Positions 1-9,053 of a DNA stretch of 64,000 bases are shown here, piece after piece. The position numbers were made by a program, and so were the translations under genes. This stretch comes from Nesterenkonia sandarakina (GTDB lineage Bacteria > Actinomycetota > Actinomycetes > Actinomycetales > Micrococcaceae), in assembly GCF_013410215.1 (NCBI RefSeq), contig NZ_JACCFQ010000001.1, forward strand, positions 1,550,001 to 1,614,000. Reading direction: 5' to 3'. Every line of letters starts with the position of its first letter. Within the stretch, counting starts at the first letter, position 1. The notes below the pieces were generated by a model that saw only the letters and a program-made list of their open reading frames with translations, did no database searches and was not told the DNA's origin.

Positions 1-2
1 AC

Positions 3-1235
3 GCCGTGGAGCAGGCCTCGGTGACCTTGGCGATCCCGGAGGAGACCGTCTTCGTGGACTCCCAACAAGACCCGACCGCCTCGATCTTCGTGCAGCAGGC
101 CCCCGGAGCGAGCTTCGGTGAGGACCAGATCCAGTCCGTGGTGCACCTGGTGGCCTCGGCGGTGGACGGTCTGAAGCCCGAGAACGTCTCACTGGTCGAC
201 GCGGAGGGCCAGCTGCTCTCCGCCGTCGGGGTCGGGGCCGTGGGCGGAGGCAGCCAGCAGGCCAGCGACTACGAGGAACGTGTGGGCACCGCGGTGCAGA
301 CCATGTTGGACCGCGTGGTGGGACGCGGCAACGCCACCGTCGCGGTCGCCGCGGAACTCTCCATGGAATCCGCAGAACGCCTGGAAGAGGTCTTCGAGGA
401 GCCCGACGAGGCGCCGGCGCTGAGCGAATCCACCAGCACCGAGGAATACACCGGCACCGGAGGCGGCAACGCCGGGGTGCTGGGCCCGGACAACATCGCC
501 GTCCCTGAGGGCCAGGGCGGGGAAGGCACCTACAGCGCGGAACAGACCGACCGCAGCAATGCGGTGAACAAGGTCACCGAGAATCGCTCGATCCCCGCCG
601 GAGAGCTGACCACCCAGTCCGTCTCCGTCGCCGTCGACCAGGCTGCCGCGGCCGGGCTCAACGTGGCGGATCTGACCACCATGGTCAGCGACGCCGCCGG
701 GATCGACGAAGACCGCGGTGACCAGGTCAGCGTCGCGGTGGTGCCGTTCAGCACCGCCGAGGCCGACGCCGCCGCCGAGGCGCTGGCAGAGGCTGCCGCG
801 GCCGAGGAGGCCGAACGGCGAGCCGCCTGGCTGCAGACCATGGCCATCGGCGGCGCCGCGGTGCTGCTGCTGCTCGTGGCACTGACCATCATCTTGTTCC
901 TGCGGCGCGGCCGCCGATCCAGGGAGCTCGTCGACCTCGGCGAACCGTTCCCGGCCGGGGAGCTCACCGCCGGTGGCATGGCCGCCCTGGAAGCCACCGA
1001 CGACGCCGGCGAGCGGGTGCTCGAATCCGTCGGCGACTACGCCACCGCCACCATCCCGCGGGTGCGCGCGACCGCGCCGGCCTCGGCCGCCACTCCGGCC
1101 TCCGCCTTGGACGGCTGGGACCCGAATGAGCAGGCGCGCAGCAAGCGCGCCGAACTCAACGCCCTGGCCTCCCAGGATCCGCAGCGCGTGGCCGAGCACC
1201 TGCGTTCCCTGATGGAGGAGGGGAGCCGGGTATGA
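3..1235 (+). CDS. fliF: Flagellar MS-ring protein FliF, C-terminal part (5' end outside window)
   Basis: This is the C-terminal portion of FliF, which forms the membrane MS ring on which the flagellum is built. The reading frame is open to the window edge, so the start is missing; the GTG at base 6 is probably internal. The visible part begins in the ring-building region (ITLAI-like beta strands, then FGEDQIQSVVHLVASAV). A Ser/Gly/Glu-rich periplasmic segment follows, then a transmembrane helix (about residues 276-300, IGGAAVLLLLVALTIILFL). A cytoplasmic tail ends in a helix (DPQRVAEHLRSLMEEG) of the type that docks onto FliG. The stop overlaps the fliG start by four bases (ATGA), so the two are translationally coupled. 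Confidence 0.93.
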   Translation, partial: AVEQASVTLAIPEETVFVDSQQDPTASIFVQQAPGASFGEDQIQSVVHLVASAVDGLKPENVSLVDAEGQLLSAVGVGAVGGGSQQASDYEERVGTAVQTMLDRVVGRGNATVAVAAELSMESAERLEEVFEEPDEAPALSESTSTEEYTGTGGGNAGVLGPDNIAVPEGQGGEGTYSAEQTDRSNAVNKVTENRSIPAGELTTQSVSVAVDQAAAAGLNVADLTTMVSDAAGIDEDRGDQVSVAVVPFSTAEADAAAEALAEAAAAEEAERRAAWLQTMAIGGAAVLLLLVALTIILFLRRGRRSRELVDLGEPFPAGELTAGGMAALEATDDAGERVLESVGDYATATIPRVRATAPASAATPASALDGWDPNEQARSKRAELNALASQDPQRVAEHLRSLMEEGSRV

Positions 1236-2263
1236 GTGGGACACCAAGTGATGAGCTGGCGCTCACCGGCACCCAGAAGGTCGCGCTGGTGCTGATGCAG
1301 ATGGACCGCTCACAGGCCTCAGAGGTGCTGCGCCACTTCTCCGAGTTCGAGGCCGATGAGGTGATCGCCGAGATCGTGAGACTCCGAAGAGTCGATCGCA
1401 GCGTGGCCGAAGACGTGGTCTCTGATGTGTTCGCCGCGATCTCCAGCGGGGCGCCGCTGCCGCGCGGTGGACGCGACTTCGCCGCCGGCCTGCTCCACGA
1501 CACCTTCGGCAGCGAACAGGCCGAGGTGGTCATGAACCGGCTGGCCTCCAGCATGGCGGGGAAGTCCTTCGAGTTCCTCGAGTCGGTGGATCCGCAGCAG
1601 ATCGCGGTGCTGCTCGATGACGAGCTGGCCCAGACCGTGGCCCTGGTGCTGGCGCACCTGCGCCCGGACATCGCCTCGGCCGTGCTGGCCGGGGTGGAAC
1701 CCGCCCGCCGCACCGACGTCGCCACGAGTCTGGCCACCATGGGGCCGGCCTCCCCGGAGGCGGTGCGCACCGTGGCCGATGTGCTCAAGACCCGGATGGG
1801 GGCCTCGGTCACCCCGAGCGCACCTCTTGCCGCGGTGGGCGGGATCGAACCGCTGGTGGAGATCATCAACCGATCCAGCGTGGCCGTGGAGAAGGAGCTG
1901 CTGGCCTCGCTGAGCAGCCGGAACCACGAGCTCGCCGAGGAGGTGAAGTCCCGGATGCTGACCTTCGCCGATCTGGTGCGCTTCGATCGCCGGGACGTCC
2001 AGCGGGTGCTGCGCGGGATCGACGCCACACGGTTGGCCCTGGCGCTGAAGGGTGCCGCGGAGAACGTGGAGCGCACCATCAAGGAGAACATCACCGAGCG
2101 CACCCGCGAGGTCCTGGACCAGGAGATGCGCTCCCTGGGCCCGGTGCGGGTCTCCCAGGTGGATGAGGCTCGGGCCGACATCGTTCGTGCGATCCGCGAG
2201 CTGGAGGCCCAGGGCGAGATCAGCATCCAACGCGTCGAGGAGGAGGAGACCCTTGTCGTCTGA
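1232..2263 (+). CDS. fliG: Flagellar motor switch protein FliG
   Basis: FliG sits between the MS ring and the C ring and carries the torque-generating helix that meets MotA. The 343-residue length and domain order (N-terminal FliF-binding domain, middle domain, C-terminal domain) fit the family. The N-terminus (TGTQKVALVLMQMDRSQASEVLRHFSE) and the C-terminus (ITERTREVLDQEMRSLGPVRVSQVDEARADIVRAIRELEAQGEI) are typical. The middle-domain EHPQ motif that contacts FliM in well-studied FliG proteins reads E131-L-A-Q here, with only the flanking residues kept. ATGA overlap with fliF. The stop lies inside the fliH start region. Confidence 0.95.
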   Translation: MSGTPSDELALTGTQKVALVLMQMDRSQASEVLRHFSEFEADEVIAEIVRLRRVDRSVAEDVVSDVFAAISSGAPLPRGGRDFAAGLLHDTFGSEQAEVVMNRLASSMAGKSFEFLESVDPQQIAVLLDDELAQTVALVLAHLRPDIASAVLAGVEPARRTDVATSLATMGPASPEAVRTVADVLKTRMGASVTPSAPLAAVGGIEPLVEIINRSSVAVEKELLASLSSRNHELAEEVKSRMLTFADLVRFDRRDVQRVLRGIDATRLALALKGAAENVERTIKENITERTREVLDQEMRSLGPVRVSQVDEARADIVRAIRELEAQGEISIQRVEEEETLVV

Positions 2264-2906
2264 GATCGCCTGCGAGGCCGCCGAGGTGCACCTGGTCGGC
2301 TTCGGTGCCTACGCGTCCGTGAGCGCAGCGAGCACCTCCTCCCCGACCCCTGAGGCGATCCGCGCCGCAGCCTCGACCCAGGGCTACGCAGCAGGCTTCG
2401 CCGCCGGCATGCGCGCCGCCTCCGAGCAGTCCCGGTCCCAACGCGAGGAGCTGCATCGACGCCTGGACCACTCCCGGAGCCAGGACGCAGAACTGGTCCA
2501 CGCCATGACGCAGCAGCTCAGCGCGGCGGCGCAGGCCCTTGCCGACCGTGCGGCGGCTCTGCGTCAGGACGCCGAAGCGACCCTGCTGCACTCCAGCCTC
2601 GAGCTCGCCGAGGCGATCCTGGGCAGCGAGCTGCGCGACGGTCCCCATGCGGCGCGGGCCGCGCTGACCCGCGCGCTGGAGGGGTGGGAGCCCCAGGAGG
2701 TTCGGGCCGTGCGGATGCACCCGAGCTCAGCGGCGCTGCTGCCGGCAGAGACCACGGCGGCCGCCGGAGTGCGCGTGATCCCGGACCCCGGGCTGGCCCC
2801 CGGCGACGCCGTGGCGGATCTGCCCGAGGGATTCCTGGACGCGCGGATCACGCATGCACTGAGCCGATGCCGCGCCGTGCTGGCTGAAGCTGCGGGCGCC
2901 TCATGA
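2253..2906 (+). CDS. fliH: Flagellar export regulator FliH
   Basis: FliH binds the export ATPase FliI and delivers it to the export gate. I place the start at a TTG (2253) directly after a strong purine tract (GAGGAGGAGGAGACCC), giving 217 residues and an 11-base overlap with fliG. Earlier in-frame starts would lie deep inside fliG. Residues 25-60 have the Ala/Gly-spaced pattern (AAASTQGYAAGFAAGMRAASEQ) typical of FliH. A long coiled-coil-prone helix and a C-terminal V-ATPase-E-like domain (SLELAEAILGSEL, then VRVIPDPGLAPGDAV) follow. The identification rests on these patterns and on position before fliI; sequence conservation in this family is low. Confidence 0.85.
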   Translation: MSSEIACEAAEVHLVGFGAYASVSAASTSSPTPEAIRAAASTQGYAAGFAAGMRAASEQSRSQREELHRRLDHSRSQDAELVHAMTQQLSAAAQALADRAAALRQDAEATLLHSSLELAEAILGSELRDGPHAARAALTRALEGWEPQEVRAVRMHPSSAALLPAETTAAAGVRVIPDPGLAPGDAVADLPEGFLDARITHALSRCRAVLAEAAGAS

Positions 2907-4255
2907 GCCGCAGCACGCTGGCCCAGAGACACCCTTCGCTGATCCGGGCGGGCCGCCCGGAGCTGCTGGGCCAGGTGAGCCGGATCCTCGGACTGGGCAT
3001 CGATGTCACCGGCCTGCAGCCCCGAAACCAGGCCCAGGGCGCAGGCACCGCCGTCCCGGTGGGCGCGCTGCTGGAGATCGGAGCCGCACGTGTCCCGGCC
3101 GAGGTCGTGGCCGCCGAGGGGACCACGCTGCGCTGCATGCCGCTGGCCCCCCTCGATGGGGTGGCGCTGGGCGACGAGGTCCGCCGCAGACCGGGACCCG
3201 TGCGGGTTCCGGTGGGCGAGGGGCTGATCGGTCGGGTGCTGGACGGGCTGGGACGCCCCCTCGACGGGAAGGGACCGCTGGGTCCGCACCTGATGGTGGC
3301 CTCGGACCAGGCGCCGCCGAACCCGTTGGACCGTCGTCGGATCACCGAACACCTCCAGCTCGGCATCCGCTCGGTCGATGCGCTGGCCTCGGTCGGACGG
3401 GGCCAGCGGATGGGCCTCTTCGCCGGATCCGGGGTCGGCAAGTCCTCGCTGCTCTCGATGGTGGCGCGCGGCACCGATGCCGCGGTCAACGTGATCGTCC
3501 TGGTCGGGGAGCGCGGCCGAGAGGTGCGCGAGTTCCTGGAGGATGATCTCGGCGCCGAGGGCCTCTCCCGTTCGGTGGTGGTGGTCGCCACCTCGGATGA
3601 GCCCGCTCAGATGCGGCTGCGCGCCGCGGCCACCGGGACCCGGATCGCGGAGCACTTCCGCGCAGGGGGTCTCGATGTGCTGCTGATGATGGACTCGCTG
3701 ACCCGGGTGGCGATGGCGCAGCGCGAGATCGGGCTCTCCGCCGGAGAGCCCCCGGCGACGCGGGGATACCCGCCGTCGACGTTCTCGCTGCTGGCTCGGC
3801 TGCTGGAGCGCGCCGGCACCGACGCGGTGGGAAGCATCACCGGGATCTACACCGTGCTGGTCGACGGCGATGACCACAACGAACCCGTGGCCGACGCGGC
3901 ACGCTCGATCCTCGACGGGCATGTGGTGCTCGATCGTGCCCTCGCCACCGCCGGGCACTACCCGCCGGTGGAGGTGCTCCAGTCGATCTCCCGTGTGGCC
4001 AGCCGGGTCATCACCGCGGAACAGGCCGCAGCGGCGACCTCGCTGCGCCGGGTGCTGGCCGCGCGCCGCGCGGCTCAGGACCTGCTCGACGTCGGGGCCT
4101 ACCAGCGCGGCGTGGACCCCGCGGTGGACGCCGCCGTCGAGCACCAGGGCGCCATCGAGGCGTTCCTGCGCCAGGGGGTCACAGACCATGCCACGCTCGC
4201 CCAGACCTGGAGTGAGCTCTTTACCCTGGTGAACCGCTGGGCGGTGCGGCCATGA
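2903..4255 (+). CDS. fliI: Flagellum-specific ATP synthase FliI
   Basis: FliI is the cytoplasmic ATPase of flagellar type III secretion, related to the F1 beta subunit. The 450-residue protein has a Walker A motif GSGVGKSS (about residues 175-182) and the family signature VIVLVGERGREVREFLEDDL. The Walker B segment is VLLMMDSLTRVAMAQREIGL, followed by the EPPATRGYPPSTFSLLARLLERAG segment typical of FliI. The ATG overlaps the fliH stop by four bases. Length and all nucleotide-binding motifs are normal, so this should be an active enzyme. Confidence 0.97.
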   Translation: MSRSTLAQRHPSLIRAGRPELLGQVSRILGLGIDVTGLQPRNQAQGAGTAVPVGALLEIGAARVPAEVVAAEGTTLRCMPLAPLDGVALGDEVRRRPGPVRVPVGEGLIGRVLDGLGRPLDGKGPLGPHLMVASDQAPPNPLDRRRITEHLQLGIRSVDALASVGRGQRMGLFAGSGVGKSSLLSMVARGTDAAVNVIVLVGERGREVREFLEDDLGAEGLSRSVVVVATSDEPAQMRLRAAATGTRIAEHFRAGGLDVLLMMDSLTRVAMAQREIGLSAGEPPATRGYPPSTFSLLARLLERAGTDAVGSITGIYTVLVDGDDHNEPVADAARSILDGHVVLDRALATAGHYPPVEVLQSISRVASRVITAEQAAAATSLRRVLAARRAAQDLLDVGAYQRGVDPAVDAAVEHQGAIEAFLRQGVTDHATLAQTWSELFTLVNRWAVRP

Positions 4256-4677
4256 CCCGCGGATTCCCGCTCGCCGGGCTCAAACGGCTGCGCGATCTCA
4301 CCGAGGCCGGGGCCGCCGGGAGACTCGCCGTCGCCAATGCGGACCTGGCCCGCTCCCGCTCGCAGTCCGCGTCGATCCGGCAGGACGCCACGGCTGCGCG
4401 GGAGGACCTGGCCACGGGGGCGGACCTGCTGGCGATCGCCGCCTCTCGCGCCTCCAACCGCGGCCTGCTCCTGGAGCTGCAGGCGCATCAGGCGCACCTG
4501 CAGCGCGAAGTGGACCGGGCTGAGCAGGAGCATCGGCAGGCCCGACGCGAGGCGGCCATGGTGGAGAAGCTGGAGCTCCGGCACACGGCTGCCGCGGCAC
4601 GCACCGAACTCGCCGCCGAGCAGTCGCGTCTGGACGAAGCCGCCCAGCGCAGCCATCAGGGAGGTCGAAGCGCATGA
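4252..4677 (+). CDS. fliJ: Flagellar export chaperone FliJ
   Basis: FliJ is a small coiled-coil protein that inserts into the FliI hexamer and helps couple ATPase and export gate. The 141-residue product is almost entirely helical, rich in Ala, Glu and Arg with heptad-like spacing (for example LELQAHQAHLQREVDRAEQEHRQARREAAMVEKLEL). It has no catalytic motif. Sequence alone would only say coiled coil; the call depends on its place immediately after fliI, with ATGA overlaps on both sides. The size matches the family (about 140-150 residues). Confidence 0.8.
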   Translation: MTRGFPLAGLKRLRDLTEAGAAGRLAVANADLARSRSQSASIRQDATAAREDLATGADLLAIAASRASNRGLLLELQAHQAHLQREVDRAEQEHRQARREAAMVEKLELRHTAAAARTELAAEQSRLDEAAQRSHQGGRSA

Positions 4678-5516
4678 GCTTCACCGATGTCATCGGTCGG
4701 GTCAGCCAGATCGAAGCCACCATCGCGCGGGTCAGCGGTGCGCCCCGGCAAGCCGCCGCGCAGTCCCCGGCGGGGGCGCAGAGCGTGGCCGCGAGCCAGC
4801 TGGCCACGGCGCCGCAGACCACCGACTTCAACACCTTGCTGCGTGATCTCACAGGCCCGAGCGCCCCAGGTGCTGGGGGGAGCGCGCCGGCCGCCCCGGT
4901 CACGGCCACCGGTCCCGACCGCAGCCCAGCCACCCGCAGCGCCCCGGCAGAGCCCAGCGCCGCACCGGCCGCAGGAACGCAGCGTGGATCGGGAAGCGAA
5001 GGCACGGGCTCCACTGGGCGTACCCGGAGCGGCGGCGGCGTGGACGGGCAGGATGTGGTGACCCAGGCGAAGAAGTACCTGGGGATTCCCTATGTGTGGG
5101 GCGGCACCGATCCGCGGGTGGGGCTCGACTGCTCGGGGCTGGTCCAGCTGGTCTTCAAGGACCTCGGCATCAGCGTGCCACGAGTGACCTATGACCAGCT
5201 CAAGGTCGGCCGAGAGATCCCCACCCTGGCCGACGCCAGACCGGGCGATCTCATCGTGACCCGCAACGGAGACCACATCGGCATCTACGCCGGGGACAAC
5301 AAGCTGCTGCACGCGCCGCGGCCCGGTAAGCAGGTGGAGATCCGGGAGATGTTCGAGACCGACGCCGACATCCTCACCATCCGCCGGGTCGTGGAATCGA
5401 CGCCGAGCCGGTCTGGATCAGGCTCGGACGCGGAACTTGCCGCCCTGCAGCGGACCCAGTTCGAGACCTCCCGAGGTTCCGCGTCGAGCACCGGACGTTC
5501 TGGAGCCGGCGGATGA
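4674..5516 (+). CDS. NlpC/P60 (C40) peptidoglycan endopeptidase within the flagellar operon
   Basis: The C-terminal half (about residues 125-240) is an NlpC/P60 domain, a cysteine peptidase that cuts peptide stems of peptidoglycan. The triad is visible: C153 in DCSGLVQLVF, H201 in NGDHIGIYAG and H213 in LLHAPRP, with the usual YLGIPYVWGG lead-in. The first 115 residues are Ala/Pro/Ser-rich linker starting MSFTDVIGRVSQIEATIARVSG. No classical signal peptide is visible, so export through the flagellar apparatus is possible (inference). It is coupled by ATGA overlaps to fliJ and fliK, which suggests it opens the wall for rod or hook growth, the role FlgJ plays in Proteobacteria. Confidence 0.85.
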   Translation: MSFTDVIGRVSQIEATIARVSGAPRQAAAQSPAGAQSVAASQLATAPQTTDFNTLLRDLTGPSAPGAGGSAPAAPVTATGPDRSPATRSAPAEPSAAPAAGTQRGSGSEGTGSTGRTRSGGGVDGQDVVTQAKKYLGIPYVWGGTDPRVGLDCSGLVQLVFKDLGISVPRVTYDQLKVGREIPTLADARPGDLIVTRNGDHIGIYAGDNKLLHAPRPGKQVEIREMFETDADILTIRRVVESTPSRSGSGSDAELAALQRTQFETSRGSASSTGRSGAGG

Positions 5517-6901
5517 TCGGGCAGGCCCTGTCCCAGCCTGCCCGGGCATGGGACCCCGCCTCGGCGGAGAAGCCAGGTCCCCGGATGCGGCCGGAACGCT
5601 CGCGCCCGGATCACCAGGCAGCCTCTGTGGGCGCCGAGCACAGCTTCGCGCAGCTGCTCGGTGACGCCATGAACCGCCCGTCGGGTCCGGAGACGGCTGC
5701 GGAGACCCCCGGCACCATCCAGGACCCTGCCCAGCAGCAGGGTCACCTCGAGCGCGCGCAGCAGGGTGAGACCCCAGCAGACCTCCGCGCGGTGGAGGGT
5801 GGGGTGGAAGGGGCCGCGCATGATGCCGGGGATGCGGCAGCAGGCCCTGGCCGGGACACCGGGGCAGACCACGGCGGAGACCAAGCTGCAGACCACGCAG
5901 CGGAGGAGGAGTCCCTCGCGCAGAACGCGCCGGCCTCGACGCTCCGCGCCGAGGCGGGTGCTGCGCGGACCCCGGAGGACTCTGCTGCGCCTCCTGTGGC
6001 CGGGACGGTGCTCAGACCAGAGCCCAGCTCCGACGTCGACCTGCTGCCCACGCTGCTTCCAGGACGCTCCGCCGGAGCCGAGACAGGAGTCGAGACCGGA
6101 TTGGAGCCAGCCTCCGAGCCAGCCCGCGCGCAAGTCCGCGAACAAGTCGCCGAGCCAGTCCGCGAGACGAGACTCCAGAAGATGCCCCAGTTGACACCCC
6201 AGAGCAGTCCCGCGACGGGGGTCTCGGCGGTGACCGCCGGGGCGTCGCACCCGGCCGTGGAACGGGCCGAGGCCGCACCGGCCGCACCGGCTGCAGCATC
6301 AGCTCCAGCCGCACCGGCTGCACCAGCAGCTCCAGCTACACCGACCTCACCAGCTGCGCCGACCGCCGCGACCGCTGCGATCGTCCCCATCCCAGCGGCG
6401 ACACCACCCATGATCACACCGGCCGGCGGGCTCGCCGCGCCCGCGCAGCGCCCCGCGGCCCCACTGCACCTCCAGCTCACCGGCCCGGTCGCGCAGCTGA
6501 GCAGCGGACCCCAGGGTGAACGGGTGCTCACCGTGCACGTCGCCCCCGAGGCGCTGGGACCTGTCACCGTGCGAGCGAACATCAGCGGAGAACAGATCCG
6601 GATCGAGCTCGCTGCCGGTGCGGAACCCGGGCGTGAGGCGCTGCGAGCCATGCTCACCGATCTTCGTCGCGATCTCGCTGGTCAGGGTCTCAGCTCTGCC
6701 CAGGTGAGCATCGGTGACGGTGATCCCGCGCAGGGACGACCACAGGACCCGCCGGGATCCCGATCCAGAGAATCCCCCGTGCCCGAGCACGAAGCGCCCC
6801 AGCCGTCCGCGGGCGACCCCGCTTCGCCCGCGACGGTAGGGGATCCACCTCTGCCGGGCGGGCGCACCGTGTACCTGGACCGACTCGACGTCATCGCATG
6901 A
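5513..6901 (+). CDS. fliK: Flagellar hook-length control protein FliK
   Basis: FliK measures hook length and switches export from hook to filament substrates. The 462-residue protein has a long, low-complexity Ala/Pro/Glu-rich N-terminal and middle region, including a run of AAPA-type repeats (about residues 245-290). A compact C-terminal domain follows, with the family pattern VLTVHVAPEALGPVTVRANISGEQ then ALRAMLTDLRRDLAGQGL (about residues 340-400). Its place between export genes and flgD fits. ATGA overlap with the upstream peptidase gene. The repeat tract may vary in length between strains (inference). Confidence 0.88.
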   Translation: MIGQALSQPARAWDPASAEKPGPRMRPERSRPDHQAASVGAEHSFAQLLGDAMNRPSGPETAAETPGTIQDPAQQQGHLERAQQGETPADLRAVEGGVEGAAHDAGDAAAGPGRDTGADHGGDQAADHAAEEESLAQNAPASTLRAEAGAARTPEDSAAPPVAGTVLRPEPSSDVDLLPTLLPGRSAGAETGVETGLEPASEPARAQVREQVAEPVRETRLQKMPQLTPQSSPATGVSAVTAGASHPAVERAEAAPAAPAAASAPAAPAAPAAPATPTSPAAPTAATAAIVPIPAATPPMITPAGGLAAPAQRPAAPLHLQLTGPVAQLSSGPQGERVLTVHVAPEALGPVTVRANISGEQIRIELAAGAEPGREALRAMLTDLRRDLAGQGLSSAQVSIGDGDPAQGRPQDPPGSRSRESPVPEHEAPQPSAGDPASPATVGDPPLPGGRTVYLDRLDVIA

Positions 6902-6980
6902 GCTCGACGACGAGATACCCGTGCACCAGCCACCCACCCACCCGTCACCTATTCGCCGAGGCACTGCAGGAGAAGAACCG

Positions 6981-7487
6981 ATGCCGATCACCCCGATAGG
7001 CCCCAGCACGCAGGGCCAGCCCCTCGGAATCGACGCTGCCCTGATCGACGGGGCGCGCCGGGCCGGCGTCGATCCCACCGCCGGGCAGCGAGAGCTGAAA
7101 CAGACCATGGACGGTGAGGTGTTCCTGAAGCTTCTGGTGACCCAGCTGACCAACCAGGACCCGAGCTCGCCGATGGACACCAATGACATGATCGCCCAGA
7201 CCACCCAGCTGGCCTCCATGGAGCAGCTCACCGCCTTGGCCCAGTCCCAGCAGTCCGCCCTGATGATCGGGCAGCGCACCGCAGCTGCGGAGCTCATCGG
7301 TCGGGAGGTCACCACCGCGGCCACGCCCTCGGCTGGTGCGATCACCGGGACGGTCACCTCGGTGACCTTCGGTGAGGGAGAGCCCGCGCTGATGATCGAC
7401 GGCGTCGCCCACCCCTACTCATCGATCGCCGCGGTGACCGCTGCGAGCCTCGACGACCGAGCCTCGACGAATGATCCCAGCGACTGA
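6981..7487 (+). CDS. flgD: Flagellar hook assembly (cap) protein FlgD
   Basis: FlgD caps the growing hook and guides FlgE assembly. I chose the ATG at 6981 because AGGAGA lies seven bases upstream; the longer GTG frame from 6921 would add a poorly supported 20 residues. The 168-residue protein carries the family core GEVFLKLLVTQLTNQDPSSPMDTNDMIAQTTQLASMEQL (about residues 35-75). A short C-terminal part (AAELIGREVTTA... GTVTSVTFGEGEPALMIDG) resembles the truncated FlgD seen in Gram-positive bacteria, lacking most of the Fn3/Tudor-like domain. Confidence 0.93.
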   Translation: MPITPIGPSTQGQPLGIDAALIDGARRAGVDPTAGQRELKQTMDGEVFLKLLVTQLTNQDPSSPMDTNDMIAQTTQLASMEQLTALAQSQQSALMIGQRTAAAELIGREVTTAATPSAGAITGTVTSVTFGEGEPALMIDGVAHPYSSIAAVTAASLDDRASTNDPSD

Positions 7488-7564
7488 CCCCCGCCCTATG
7501 AACCGCCCCGACGGACCCGCCCGAGGCCCGCGACCCGACTCCACCCACCCCTGAAAGGCACCCC

Positions 7565-8734
7565 ATGCTTCGCTCACTGAACTCCGGAATCTCCGGTCTG
7601 CGTTCGCACCAGACCATGCTCGACACCACCGGCAACAACATCGCCAATGTGAACACCGCTGGATTCAAGGGCCAGACCACCCAGTTCCAGGACACGCTCT
7701 CCCAGATGCGCCAGGGAGCCACCGGCGCCGCTGACACGACGGGCGGCGGGAACCCGGCCCAGGTCGGACTGGGAGTCCAGGTGGCTGGCACCTCGACGAA
7801 CTTCACCCAGGGATCCGCCCAGTCCACCGGCCGCGCCACGGACATGATGATCTCCGGGGACGGCTTCTTCGTCCTGCAGAAGGGCGGCGAGCAGATCCTC
7901 AGCCGCGCCGGGAACTTCGACTTCGACGCCCGGGGACGACTGGTCAGCCCGGACGGAGGGATCGTCCAGGGACGCATGGCGGTCAACGGGCAGCTTCCCG
8001 CAGGAGGCGGGCTGCAGGACATCGTGCTGCCCCTGGGGCTGACCGCACCGGGTGCGGCCACCACCACGGCCGGCGTGCAGGGCAACCTCCCGCGAGGTGC
8101 GGCAGTCGGGGAGACCCGAACCCTGGACCGGGAGATCTTCCGCGCCGACGGCTCCAGCGACACCTTGCAGCTGACCTTCACCCGCACCGCCAGCGGCTGG
8201 GGCGTGAACGGTTCCAGCGCGGGCGGCACCGGCAACGCGACGCTGACCCAGAACGCCGCCGGCGCGCTCAATGGGGGCACGCTGAACGTGGGCGGGGTCG
8301 CCGTGGACCTCTCCGGGCTCACCGGCTACGCAGGACTGGACACCGCGTCCATCGGCGAGCAGAACGGCACCGCCGCCGGGGTGCTGCAGACTTACACGCT
8401 GGGCGCCGACGGCGCGCTGACCGGTCGCTTCAGCAACGGGGCGCAGCAGGTGATCGGTCAGATCATGCTGGGTCAGGTCGCCAACCCGGCCGGGCTGGAG
8501 AAGGTCGGCAGCTCCGGCTACGCGCTGACCGCGAACTCCGGCGCCATGGGCCTGCTCACCCCGGGAACCGCCGGGGTCGGCACGCTGGCCGGGGGCATGC
8601 TGGAGATGTCCAACGTGGACCTCTCCCAGGAGTTCACCAACCTGATCGTGGCCCAGCGCGGCTTCCAGGCGAACGCCCGGATCATCACCACCAGCGATGA
8701 GGTGCTCCAGGAGCTGACGAACCTCAAGCGCTGA
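7565..8734 (+). CDS. flgE: Flagellar hook protein FlgE
   Basis: FlgE polymerises into the hook, the universal joint between motor and filament. The N-terminus has the rod/hook signature LNSGISGLRSHQTMLDTTGNNIANVNTAGFKGQTTQF. The C-terminus has the matching SNVDLSQEFTNLIVAQRGFQANARIITTSDEVLQEL. In between is a Gly/Thr-rich surface domain, giving 389 residues in total. An SD-like GAAAGG precedes the ATG. It follows flgD with a 77-base gap that holds nothing else I can identify. Confidence 0.95.
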   Translation: MLRSLNSGISGLRSHQTMLDTTGNNIANVNTAGFKGQTTQFQDTLSQMRQGATGAADTTGGGNPAQVGLGVQVAGTSTNFTQGSAQSTGRATDMMISGDGFFVLQKGGEQILSRAGNFDFDARGRLVSPDGGIVQGRMAVNGQLPAGGGLQDIVLPLGLTAPGAATTTAGVQGNLPRGAAVGETRTLDREIFRADGSSDTLQLTFTRTASGWGVNGSSAGGTGNATLTQNAAGALNGGTLNVGGVAVDLSGLTGYAGLDTASIGEQNGTAAGVLQTYTLGADGALTGRFSNGAQQVIGQIMLGQVANPAGLEKVGSSGYALTANSGAMGLLTPGTAGVGTLAGGMLEMSNVDLSQEFTNLIVAQRGFQANARIITTSDEVLQELTNLKR

Positions 8735-8801
8735 TGCTCTGCGGGCTGCGGCTAACGGATCCCGGCGGACCGTCGACAGTAGAAGCTGAAAGGACGTGTC
8801 G

Positions 8802-9053
8802 ATGATCGCCGTGACCAGGCTCAACGGGACCCGCTTCGCGGTGAACCCCGACTTGATCGAACGTATCCAGGAGCACCCTGACACGGTGCTGCTGATGGTC
8901 AACGGGGCCCGCTATGTGGTGCTCGAGCCCATGGAGCAGGTCATCGAACTGATCGCTGGTTTCCGGGCTCGGGTGGTCGCCGGGGCCTCACGGGTGGAAC
9001 CCGCCGCGACGGCGTCCACAGAACCTGCCGCGCCGCCACCGAGGAGCATCTGA
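8802..9053 (+). CDS. flbD: FlbD/SwrD-family flagellar protein
   Basis: This 83-residue protein starts MIAVTRLNGTRFAVNPDLIERIQEHPDTVLLMVNGARYVV, the pattern of FlbD/SwrD proteins found between hook and motor genes in Gram-positive bacteria. In Bacillus subtilis SwrD is known to raise flagellar power; that role here is inference from family and position. I start at the ATG (8802) because AAAGGA sits seven bases upstream; the GTG six bases earlier would be too close to it. The C-terminal 25 residues are Ala/Pro-rich and not conserved. The stop and the motA start share a base (TGATG). Confidence 0.85.
   Translation: MIAVTRLNGTRFAVNPDLIERIQEHPDTVLLMVNGARYVVLEPMEQVIELIAGFRARVVAGASRVEPAATASTEPAAPPPRSI

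Noticed and set aside
2564-4189. Long open frame on the minus strand opposite fliI (541 codons)
   Set aside because: It lies entirely antisense to fliH/fliI, has no family pattern and an Arg/His/Gly-rich composition typical of the shadow frame of GC-rich genes.
6250-6420. Repetitive GCACCGGCTGCA-type DNA in fliK
   Set aside because: This encodes the Ala/Pro linker of FliK; unit size and spacing are irregular and it is neither CRISPR nor a separate element.
8735-8801. Possible promoter between flgE and flbD
   Set aside because: No -35/-10 pair of reasonable quality; the gap is short and the genes are probably co-transcribed.
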